The notes under the pieces were generated by a model. The model made no database searches. It was given only the letters and a program-made list of their open reading frames with translations, and was not told the DNA's origin. The position numbers and the translations under genes are program-made. 14,425 nucleotides of DNA from Candidatus Levyibacteriota bacterium (GTDB lineage Bacteria; Patescibacteriota; Microgenomatia; Levybacterales; UBA12049), in the NCBI GenBank assembly GCA_016182225.1, contig JACOXV010000055.1, positions 1 to 14,425 on the forward strand. The letters run 5' to 3'. Of the stretch, positions 1 to 4,330 are shown piece by piece; position 1 is the stretch's first letter, and each line of letters opens with the position of its first letter.

Positions 1-321
1 TTCAGGCATAGGCTCGAGAGTATATTGATAATATTCAATATATCATCTAATTATCTACAAAATAACAAAATAGAACATATATTGTCAAGTAGGAATTTCT
101 TCGAAATTCCTACGCAGATCCCGCAACAAACGCTCTTTGAGCCGTGTATGAATAATACTGAAAAGGCGAAAAGTAAGTTGCGTGGGATCAAGAGGGGAAA
201 AAGGGTTTTTTGCCTTTTAAATCTTCCAAAACTTGAAAAATTTAAAAGGCAAGGCTATCGGAAAAGTTTTATGTCCCAAGGGACAAAAAAACTCGATCAC
301 GAGTCTTGCCCCAAGCTTTTG
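1..321. other. Gene-free left edge with three hairpins and an AT-rich inverted repeat
   Basis: I see no convincing gene here; the plus-strand frame across it is low-complexity and runs antisense into the minus-strand gene at 322-630. An inverted repeat TATATTGA/TCAATATA with a 6-nt centre lies at 21-42 and could be an operator for a gene outside the window. A perfect 11-bp hairpin with loop TTC lies at 89-113. A perfect 13-bp inverted repeat with a 17-nt loop lies at 210-222/240-252. A 6-bp hairpin TGTCCC-AA-GGGACA lies at 272-285, just past the end of the minus-strand cassette. None is followed by a T-run in the direction needed for a Rho-independent terminator, so I call them structured or repeat DNA only. 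Confidence 0.5.
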
Positions 322-630
322 CTAGTAGTACGAACGTTTTTGAGATTCGAATTCGAGTATCTCCTGAGCACCGTAGGCGTAGAAGACCGCGCCAATGACT
401 CGCGCGAACACGTACGAAGTGTACGAAGCGGCGAGCAAGAAGAGGCCATTGCCCCATACCAATCCAGCTCGCAAGAGCAAAAAATCATGCTCCATGATAA
501 GAAGCAGAGCCCACACTGCGAGGAGATTCAAGACAATGAATAGCTGGGCAAACCTGAAATCGGCCAGCGCTCGTGCCATGTCTCTAGGGATGCCGACGAC
601 CGCGTAGCGGATATATCCATTGAGATCCAT
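322..630 (-). CDS. Small unknown membrane protein, about 3 TM segments
   Basis: Encodes a 102-residue protein that I do not recognise. After a short polar N-terminus (residues 1-26) come hydrophobic stretches at about 28-47 (AQLFIVLNLLAVWALLLI), 52-69 and 72-88, then a charged tail ending EFESQKRSYY. The ATG start is preceded by AAGGG eight bases upstream. It is the last of four closely packed minus-strand genes, 20 bp after the previous one, and the packing is the main argument that it is real. Base composition is visibly richer in GC than in the ribosomal genes nearby. Function is unknown; a small inner-membrane protein working with its two membrane neighbours is the natural inference. Confidence 0.6.
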   Translation of the reverse strand: MDLNGYIRYAVVGIPRDMARALADFRFAQLFIVLNLLAVWALLLIMEHDFLLLRAGLVWGNGLFLLAASYTSYVFARVIGAVFYAYGAQEILEFESQKRSYY

Positions 631-650
631 TTCATGGTCCCTTTCTCCGG

Positions 651-893
651 CTAGTGCCCAATTCTATTGCGTCTGCGTACCTTTTCTGCAGCCTCCTCTC
701 CCAATTCCTCCTCAACCAGTCTTAGGGCGTCATGGAATTCTTCCCCAATTGCCTGGTCGAACAGGGACAGAAGGAGATTGATCGGTGCGATGATTCGATT
801 GAACGGTGCTGGATACTGGTAAGCGTCTCGAACTCCAGGAGTGCCTCCTGAAACTGCTGATATGCGCGCACTAGTGACTCCTTTCGGTCTCAA
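651..893 (-). CDS. Small hypothetical soluble protein with a charged helical C-terminus
   Basis: An 80-residue frame of unknown function. The first 25 residues look unstructured. Residues 30-45 (FNRIIAPINLLLSLFDQAI) are a hydrophobic helix, followed by a highly charged helix at about 48-75 (EEFHDALRLVEEELGEE, then KVRRRNR). The only in-frame start is TTG at 893, which overlaps the upstream gene by 23 bp and has no clear Shine-Dalgarno. An AGGAG six bases before a GTG at 871 belongs to another frame that also gives protein-like sequence (beginning RAYQQFQEALLEFE) before stopping. A frameshift or a different start is therefore possible. The C-terminal two thirds of this frame look most like real protein. 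Confidence 0.45.
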   Translation of the reverse strand: MRPKGVTSARISAVSGGTPGVRDAYQYPAPFNRIIAPINLLLSLFDQAIGEEFHDALRLVEEELGEEAAEKVRRRNRIGH

Positions 894-1119
894 GCGGCCG
901 TTCTGTTGCTGTCTGCATTTCCTCTTGATAAGGACCTGCTGCCTTCACCATCAAGAGACCTGCTATGAGGACGATCAGTCCGATTAGTAGGGAGATGATC
1001 TCATCCGCTTTGAAGGGGGTGAATATCTCGCCGATTCGGCCGATGAGCAAGAGGAGTACGAAGACTCCAAATGCAGCGGCTACGACTCGCGGACCTTCCC
1101 GCATAAACCTCTTTTTCAT
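871..1119 (-). CDS. Small unknown membrane protein, two TM segments
   Basis: Encodes 82 residues: a basic N-terminus (MKKRFMREGPR), a first membrane helix at about 12-27 (VVAAAFGVFVLLLLIG), a short loop, a second helix at about 40-60 (EIISLLIGLIVLIAGLLMV) and a polar, Glu/Thr-rich tail. The start is well supported by AGGTGGAG just upstream of the ATG. The gene starts 9 bp after the stop of the upstream membrane gene, so the two are almost certainly co-transcribed. No family is recognised. The positive-inside pattern suggests a cytoplasmic N-terminus. Confidence 0.65.
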   Translation of the reverse strand: MKKRFMREGPRVVAAAFGVFVLLLLIGRIGEIFTPFKADEIISLLIGLIVLIAGLLMVKAAGPYQEEMQTATERPLETERSH

Positions 1120-1128
1120 GACTCCACC

Positions 1129-1596
1129 TCATCCATTGATTAGGTCCCAAATTAGTAGGCCTACGCAGACAACTGCCGAAACCGCCGCCGCGTGTCCCAG
1201 GTCCATCCCGATTGAAGGGGCGAAGACGAGTCCCATGTAAGGAACACCAAGCCAGAGGGGTGTCCATACAAGGATGGTGCTAACTACATCCGCCCTGAAT
1301 TGGTTTGGCGTCATGGCTTTTGGCCCGACGAACTTGATGTTGACAAACATGCCAACACCGAGACATATGCCTAAGAATCCCCAAATTACAAGGGCATCCT
1401 CGAGCGAACTTTCACGGTCGAGATATCTTCCTGTCGTTTGTACTGCCAGAGAGAGGAGGACAAGAAAAAGCGCCTTGACGGCTTCTCTTCTCGCAGACTC
1501 TCTCTCTTCTGAGTGTCGCCTGATGACTCTGAAAAGGAAAATCCAGAGGCTCAGGGACAAGATTCCTAAGGAAACCCAAAGCGTAACTTGATCCAC
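1129..1596 (-). CDS. Unknown polytopic membrane protein, about 5 TM segments, first gene of the left cassette
   Basis: With the GTG start at 1596 this is a 155-residue membrane protein. I chose that start because GGAG lies six bases upstream of it. The frame stays open to 1827, but the extra 77 residues would span the predicted promoter (1725-1753) and a structured leader. Hydrophobic segments lie at about 5-23, 40-56, 66-88, 105-125 and 135-152. A basic/acidic cytoplasmic-looking stretch rich in Arg and Glu (RVIRRHSEERESARRE) follows the first helix. No family is recognised. It heads the operon with the genes at 871-1119, 651-893 and 322-630. Confidence 0.6.
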   Translation of the reverse strand: MDQVTLWVSLGILSLSLWIFLFRVIRRHSEERESARREAVKALFLVLLSLAVQTTGRYLDRESSLEDALVIWGFLGICLGVGMFVNIKFVGPKAMTPNQFRADVVSTILVWTPLWLGVPYMGLVFAPSIGMDLGHAAAVSAVVCVGLLIWDLING

Positions 1597-1646
1597 GGGC
1601 TTCTCCAGTGTATTTTCCGATAGCCTGTTAAAGTGCAACAATTGTG

Positions 1647-1685
1647 CAATTGCGATTAGCCTCCCCGCGGAGTCTTTCGCAATTG
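1647..1685 (-). promoter_or_regulatory. Stem-loop in the 5' leader of the left membrane cassette
   Basis: Perfect 8-bp arms CAATTGCG (1647-1654) and CGCAATTG (1678-1685) enclose a second stem CTCC-CCGC-GGAG (1661-1672). The structure lies between the predicted promoter and the GTG at 1596, so it would be in the untranslated leader. Its role is not known. Confidence 0.45.
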
Positions 1686-1724
1686 AAAAACAGGCAAGGA
1701 CCAGGCCCTTCGCAAAACATCGGG

Positions 1725-1758
1725 AGTATAGCATTTTTGCCTCAAAGAGGCAAAAATG
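1725..1758 (-). promoter_or_regulatory. Predicted promoter of the left cassette, overlapped by a 27-bp palindrome
   Basis: On the minus strand, -35 TTGCCT (1748-1753), a 17-bp spacer and -10 TATACT (1725-1730) preceded by TGC (extended -10) form a good sigma-70-type promoter. A palindrome with 12-bp perfect arms (CATTTTTGCCTC ... GAGGCAAAAATG, 3-bp centre) covers 1732-1758, that is the -35 and the spacer. This fits a repressor operator. The T-run is on the wrong side of the stem for a terminator on either strand. Confidence 0.5.
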
Positions 1759-1927
1759 ATGTATTAAATGTATCAGGGGTACCAGAAGTAGCACGGAAGA
1801 TTCAGATGATACTTCTCTTACTTTCACTTCAGCTCTACTGTAGCTTCCTCCTCATCTTACCATTCACCTTTTCAGTACTATTCGTACACGGTTCATGGAG
1901 CGATGTTAGGCGGACTTCACAGTTTCG

Positions 1928-2326
1928 TTATTTTAACTCTACTGTAGCGCCTGCGGTGCTAAGCTTTGCCTTAGCTTCTTCAGCGGTTTTCTTATTAACT
2001 GCAGTCATTACTTCTTTTGGAGCTGCGTCAACCAAGTCTTTTGCTTCTTTAAGTCCAAGTGTTGGAACTAATTCGCGAAGAGCTTTAATGACCGCAATTT
2101 TGTTTGCTCCGGATGATGCGATGACTACGTTGAAGACTGTTTGTTCCTCAGCCGCGTCAGACGCGGCTTCGTTATCGCTCGCTCCTTGTGAAACCACGTT
2201 TGACGTGGCCATAGCTTGTGCTGAAACTCCGAACTTTTCTTCCAAAGCTTTAACCAACTCGGAAAGTTCCAGAACTGACATTTCTTCAACTGCCTTTAAA
2301 ATATCGTCTTTAGATAATTTTGCCAT
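1928..2326 (-). CDS. rplL: 50S ribosomal protein L7/L12
   Basis: Encodes the ribosomal stalk protein, 132 residues, present in multiple copies on L10 and used to recruit translation GTPases. Residues 1-33 are the N-terminal dimerisation and L10-binding region (LSKDDILKAVEEMSVLELSELVKALEEKF). Residues 36-62 are the Ala/Ser/Glu-rich hinge. From about 63 the C-terminal domain follows, with FNVVIASSGANKIAVIKALRE, GLKEAKDLVDAAPKEV and the KAKLSTAGATVELK end. The start has a strong GGAGGTG seven bases upstream. It is the second gene of the rplJ-rplL operon, 66 bp after rplJ. rpoB, the usual next gene, does not follow within the window. Confidence 0.97.
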   Translation of the reverse strand: MAKLSKDDILKAVEEMSVLELSELVKALEEKFGVSAQAMATSNVVSQGASDNEAASDAAEEQTVFNVVIASSGANKIAVIKALRELVPTLGLKEAKDLVDAAPKEVMTAVNKKTAEEAKAKLSTAGATVELK

Positions 2327-2340
2327 CTTTAATCACCTCC

Positions 2341-2391
2341 GATTTGACGATGGATGATAGAAAGTGGATGGTAGATTTTCCATCTTCTACC
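2341..2391 (-). repeat. Word-repeat spacer between rplJ and rplL
   Basis: The spacer is made of near-repeats of a GATGGATG/ATCCATC word (ATGGATGATAGAAAG, TGGATGGTAGA) plus a partly matching inverted TTCTACCGTC. It looks like one more patch of the degenerate heptamer-type repeats seen elsewhere in the window. Confidence 0.4.
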
Positions 2392-2392
2392 G

Positions 2393-2953
2393 TCAATTAG
2401 ATTTTGTTTTTTCCACTGCTTTTAAGGTCATTACGAATTTAGTAATATTTGCATTAAGAACTATGACTAGTCCTGAAATTGGGGAGTTGAGCATTCCTAA
2501 AAACTGTCCCAGCAGGACTTCTCTTGTTGGAAGTTGAGAAAGCTGTATAATTCCTGCTGAGTCAAGAGCCTGACCGTCTACTATGCCAATTTTAACTTTA
2601 GGAAGTCCCAATTCTTTTATAACTTTTGCTAATTTTTTGAGAGCCTCTATAGAATCGCCTTTTATAAATAGGGTGGCGGTAGGATTTTCGAGAGATTCGT
2701 CAAGTTTTGAGTTTTGACTTTTGAATTTTGAATTCTCAAGCGCAAGCTTGAGCAAGGTGTTTTTGGTAATCGTAAAGGAGGAATTGACGCTTTTAAGCTC
2801 TTTTTTAAGTCCCTCGAGTTGTCTATGCGTAAGACCTTTGTAATCTGTAAGGACTATGCCCGAAGCTTCATTAAGATTAGCTAAGATTTCCTCAACTATC
2901 TCTTCTTTTCTGCCTCTTCCCGTATGTTTTTTTGCTTGTTTAATTATTGCCAT
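2393..2953 (-). CDS. rplJ: 50S ribosomal protein L10
   Basis: Encodes the stalk base protein that binds 23S rRNA and carries L7/L12 dimers. It has 186 residues, a little longer than the usual 165-175. The N-terminal half contains the family core GIVLTDYKGLTHRQLEGLKKEL (split here as seen at about 32-53), then FTITKNTLLKLALE and NPTATLFIKGD. The C-terminal helix that recruits L7/L12 is hydrophobic and basic (MLNSPISGLVIVLNANITKFVMTLKAVEKTK). Residues around 72-84 (NSKFKSQNSKLDE) are encoded by a run of TTTTGAA/TTTTGAC words and look like an insertion. ATG start at 2953; Shine-Dalgarno weak. It heads the rplJ-rplL operon behind an L10 leader and attenuator. Confidence 0.96.
   Translation of the reverse strand: MAIIKQAKKHTGRGRKEEIVEEILANLNEASGIVLTDYKGLTHRQLEGLKKELKSVNSSFTITKNTLLKLALENSKFKSQNSKLDESLENPTATLFIKGDSIEALKKLAKVIKELGLPKVKIGIVDGQALDSAGIIQLSQLPTREVLLGQFLGMLNSPISGLVIVLNANITKFVMTLKAVEKTKSN
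2702..2740 (-). repeat. Heptamer-type repeat inside rplJ
   Basis: The plus strand reads as successive words TTTTGAG, TTTTGAC, TTTTGAA, TTTTGAA. It encodes the Lys/Ser/Asn-rich insertion near residue 75 of L10. The same words fill the gap upstream of secE (10001-10100). Confidence 0.55.
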
Positions 2954-2960
2954 ATAATTT

Positions 2961-3131
2961 AGCCTTTAGCCACTAGCATTTAGCAATTAGTTCATAGTTC
3001 AAAAAAAGACACCCTTTCGAGTGCCCAAACTAGTTGCTAACAGCTAATTGCTAGTTGCTGATTTAGTGCCTCGGCAGGACTTAAGTTCCAACTGCTAACA
3101 ACTAACTTCTAACAGCTAATTGCTAAAGACT
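2961..3131. repeat. Degenerate heptamer repeats upstream of rplJ
   Basis: Patches at 2961-2999, 3027-3060 and 3087-3131 consist of variants of CTAGTTG, CTAATTG, CTAACAG, TTAGCCA and similar 7-mers. A 16-base word (TAACAGCTAATTGCTA) is repeated exactly at 3038-3053 and 3111-3126. The patches interleave with the L10 leader and the attenuator instead of replacing them. Confidence 0.6.
3001..3025 (-). terminator. Rho-independent attenuator between the L10 leader and rplJ
   Basis: On the minus strand a 7-bp stem GGCACTC/GGGTGTC (two G-U pairs) closed by a GAAA loop is followed directly by seven T. It lies 40 nt downstream of the L10 leader and 48 nt upstream of the rplJ start. That is the expected place for the attenuator through which excess L10(L12)4 lowers rplJL transcription. 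Confidence 0.7.
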
Positions 3132-3152
3132 AGAACGGCCTACTGTCTTAGG
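3066..3152 (-). ncRNA. Ribosomal protein L10 leader
   Basis: On the minus strand CCTAAGACAGTAGG (3139-3152) and, about 60 nt later, CCTGCCGAGGCAC (3066-3078) match the two conserved halves of the bacterial L10 leader, where L10(L12)4 binds its own mRNA. The family match is from memory of the conserved motif. The variable stem between the halves consists here of heptamer repeats (TTAGCAA, TTAGCTG, TTAGAAG, TTAGTTG, TTAGCAG). Position in front of rplJ and the attenuator that follows support the call. Confidence 0.75.
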
Positions 3153-3227
3153 TAAAGAACATATTACCAAAAGAAGATTAATAATGCAATAAGGAGTAAG
3201 AAATAAGTAACCGGTCTCGTTATAACG

Positions 3228-3255
3228 CTGTATAGTATACTAGTATATTATACAG
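3228..3255. promoter_or_regulatory. CTAG-centred palindromic operator O1 over a -10 of the rplJ-rplL promoter
   Basis: A 28-bp palindrome with one mismatched pair: arms CTGTATA/TATACAG around the core TATACTAGTATA (3236-3247). It contains a minus-strand TATAAT (3247-3252) usable as a -10. The same 12-bp core recurs at 7320-7331 and 7775-7786, flanking a TrpR/YerC-like regulator gene. Confidence 0.7.
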
Positions 3256-3282
3256 TAAAATTACTACAAGATAAATTCGGGA

Positions 3283-3291
3283 ATTATACCA
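3283..3291 (-). promoter_or_regulatory. Extended -10 promoter candidate for rplJ-rplL
   Basis: A consensus TATAAT (3283-3288) preceded by TGG gives an extended -10 on the minus strand; no good -35 is seen. A transcript from here would start about 25 bp upstream of operator O1, so O1 could act as a block to it or cover a second promoter (TATAAT at 3247-3252). Confidence 0.45.
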
Positions 3292-3327
3292 TAAATATCC
3301 TGTAGTGTGGCTGTTTTTGATAAAATA

Positions 3328-3549
3328 TGATAGAATATAGGCCAGTTTTCCCAAGTGGGGAAAAGCACCCTCCTACGTTCTGCGAGACAGAACTTCGGTG
3401 GGTTGGCACATTTACCCTCCTACGCGTAAAGCTACGGAAGGGCAAGTTAGGCTTTTAAGAAGTATTTGACAAAGCAGGTTTCCTGCCAGTCGAAGCTTCA
3501 GCGAAGTCTGGCACATTTACAGACAAGGCACACAAAGGGAGGTCTTAAG
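3328..3549 (+). promoter_or_regulatory. Candidate promoter and structured leader of the Hx3Cx2C cassette, with hairpin repeats
   Basis: A plus-strand extended -10 (TGATAGAAT, 3328-3336) is followed by about 210 nt without a gene but full of hairpins: TTTTCCC/GGGAAAA (3346-3364), GTTCTG-CGAGA-CAGAAC (3377-3393), CGTA-AAGC-TACG (3425-3436), GCAGG-TTT-CCTGC (3474-3486) and TGCCAG/CTGGCA (about 3483-3513). The word CCCTCCTACG begins two of them (3368 and 3415), and GGCACATTTAC occurs twice (about 3405 and 3511). They look like copies of a small hairpin repeat. Whether this is leader RNA or dispersed repeats that landed here is open. Confidence 0.4.
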
Positions 3550-3726
3550 GTGAACATTCCGGATATCGGACAACATCTCACGGACGAAGAGCTGAAGGGG
3601 AAAAATCTTCTTCCCGAAGAAGAGGAGGAAATCCTCCGGCACCTCGAGCGCTGCGTGCAATGCACAATCCGCAAGGATGCGTTGGTGGAGGACGATCCAC
3701 TCAAGCGTGCTTATTGGGGCGAATAG
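3550..3726 (+). CDS. Tiny Hx3Cx2C protein, anti-sigma-factor zinc-finger (zf-HC2)-like
   Basis: Encodes 58 residues from GTG at 3550, chosen because GGGAGG lies seven bases upstream. The frame is open from 3466, but the extra part would translate the hairpin leader. An acidic helix (LTDEELKGKNLLPEEEEEIL) leads into HLERCVQC, an H31-x3-C35-x2-C38 motif as in zinc-binding anti-sigma domains (ZAS/zf-HC2). Those domains usually precede a membrane segment and a sensor domain, neither of which is here. A free-standing zinc-binding regulator or a partner for a sigma factor is inferred, not shown. GC-rich codons contrast with the AT-rich ribosomal genes. The next gene carries the same motif. Confidence 0.65.
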   Translation: MNIPDIGQHLTDEELKGKNLLPEEEEEILRHLERCVQCTIRKDALVEDDPLKRAYWGE

Positions 3727-3742
3727 TCCCAAACAAACCAAA

Positions 3743-3815
3743 AGCGCTTATTTCGGCAAGTCCGGACAGAGGTTTTAGTCCTCACTAAGCGCTCAACAAT
3801 TCGGCAGAAGCCGAA
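3743..3815 (+). ncRNA. Structured RNA-like spacer, copy A (three-way junction plus hairpin)
   Basis: Closing stem AGCGCTTA (3743-3750)/TAAGCGCT (3786-3793), 8 bp, can enclose two arms: TCGG-CAAGT-CCGG (3753-3765) and GAGG-TTTTAGT-CCTC (3769-3783). A perfect hairpin TTCGGC-AGAA-GCCGAA follows at 3800-3815, just before the Shine-Dalgarno of the next gene. The 3' part resembles copy B at 4138-4206. Confidence 0.4.
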
Positions 3816-3830
3816 GAAAGGAAGTTAGAA

Positions 3831-4115
3831 ATGTTTGGTGGTGGCGGTCAGGTTGACCCCGGATCTCGTGAAGAGGTGATCGACAGCGACTATCGCTTGA
3901 AGGACGGCGAACATGCCTCGGACGTTGCGATTCGTTGGTCGGTTCGCCCTTACACATTTCCCGAAGAGTCCATGCCGGGCGAGCCCAAGCTGAATGTGCA
4001 GAATCATGCCCGTGAGTGTGAATTCTGCCATTACAAGCAGGACATTGCTTGGAGTCTTCCTCCGATTACGATGCGGGAGATTGTTCGAGGCATCTCGGAC
4101 TTTCCTCTCAACTAA
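3831..4115 (+). CDS. Small Hx3Cx2C protein of unknown function
   Basis: Encodes 94 residues from an ATG preceded by AAGGAAG with good spacing. The N-terminus is Gly-rich (MFGGGG) and followed by a polar region. Residues 55-66 contain NHARECEFC, an H59-x3-C63-x2-C66 motif matching that of the gene just upstream. The C-terminal part (DIAWSLPPITMREIVRGISDFPLN) looks like an amphipathic helix. No membrane segment or other domain is visible. Shared strand, spacing, composition and metal-binding pattern suggest it is co-expressed with the 58-residue protein and that both bind a metal ion, probably zinc. Function is unknown. Confidence 0.65.
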   Translation: MFGGGGQVDPGSREEVIDSDYRLKDGEHASDVAIRWSVRPYTFPEESMPGEPKLNVQNHARECEFCHYKQDIAWSLPPITMREIVRGISDFPLN

Positions 4116-4137
4116 GCTGAGGCGAGTTGACAGATAT

Positions 4138-4192
4138 GGGCGCTGACCTGGGGTTAAATACCTCGACGATGCGGCAAACGCATCAAGCGCCC
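4138..4192 (+). ncRNA. Structured RNA-like element, copy B (three-way junction)
   Basis: Closing stem GGGCGCT (4138-4144)/AGCGCCC (4186-4192), 7 bp, encloses two arms: GGGGT-TAAAT-ACCTC (4150-4164) and GATGCG-GCAAA-CGCATC (4168-4184). All stems are well paired and the loops are 5 nt. The element begins 22 nt after the stop of the second Hx3Cx2C gene. Its 3' strand and the bases after it (AGCGCCCAACCCTTCGGTTG) match copy A (AGCGCTCAACAATTCGGCAG) at 15 of 20 positions. Confidence 0.45.
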
Positions 4193-4330
4193 AACCCTTC
4201 GGTTGTTCTCAGGGTAAAAGCCCTTTAAATAAATCATATAGCTTAAATTAGCCAAACGTGGAGGTATTTTTGCGCTTCTTTTGTTTTCTTTTTTTGTTGT
4301 GTGGTCAGTGTGCCTTGTCTTATGTTTTTT

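Noticed and set aside
25..543. Plus-strand ORF of 172 residues at the left edge
   Set aside because: Low-complexity composition, spans several hairpins, and its second half is the antisense of the minus-strand membrane gene.
866..879. Another CTAG operator (CACTAGTG at 869-876)
   Set aside because: Only eight bases are symmetrical and the TATA arms of the core are missing; it lies within coding sequence.
1732..1758. Strong 12-bp hairpin as terminator of rplL
   Set aside because: The T-run precedes and the A-run follows the stem on both strands, so no U-tract is produced; it overlaps a good promoter and is better read as an operator.
1644..2357. Plus-strand ORF of 237 residues
   Set aside because: It is the antisense of rplL and its flank; the rplL reading is certain.
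2961..3131. CRISPR array
   Set aside because: The repeated words are 7-16 bases, degenerate and without unique spacers of constant length; no cas genes are present.
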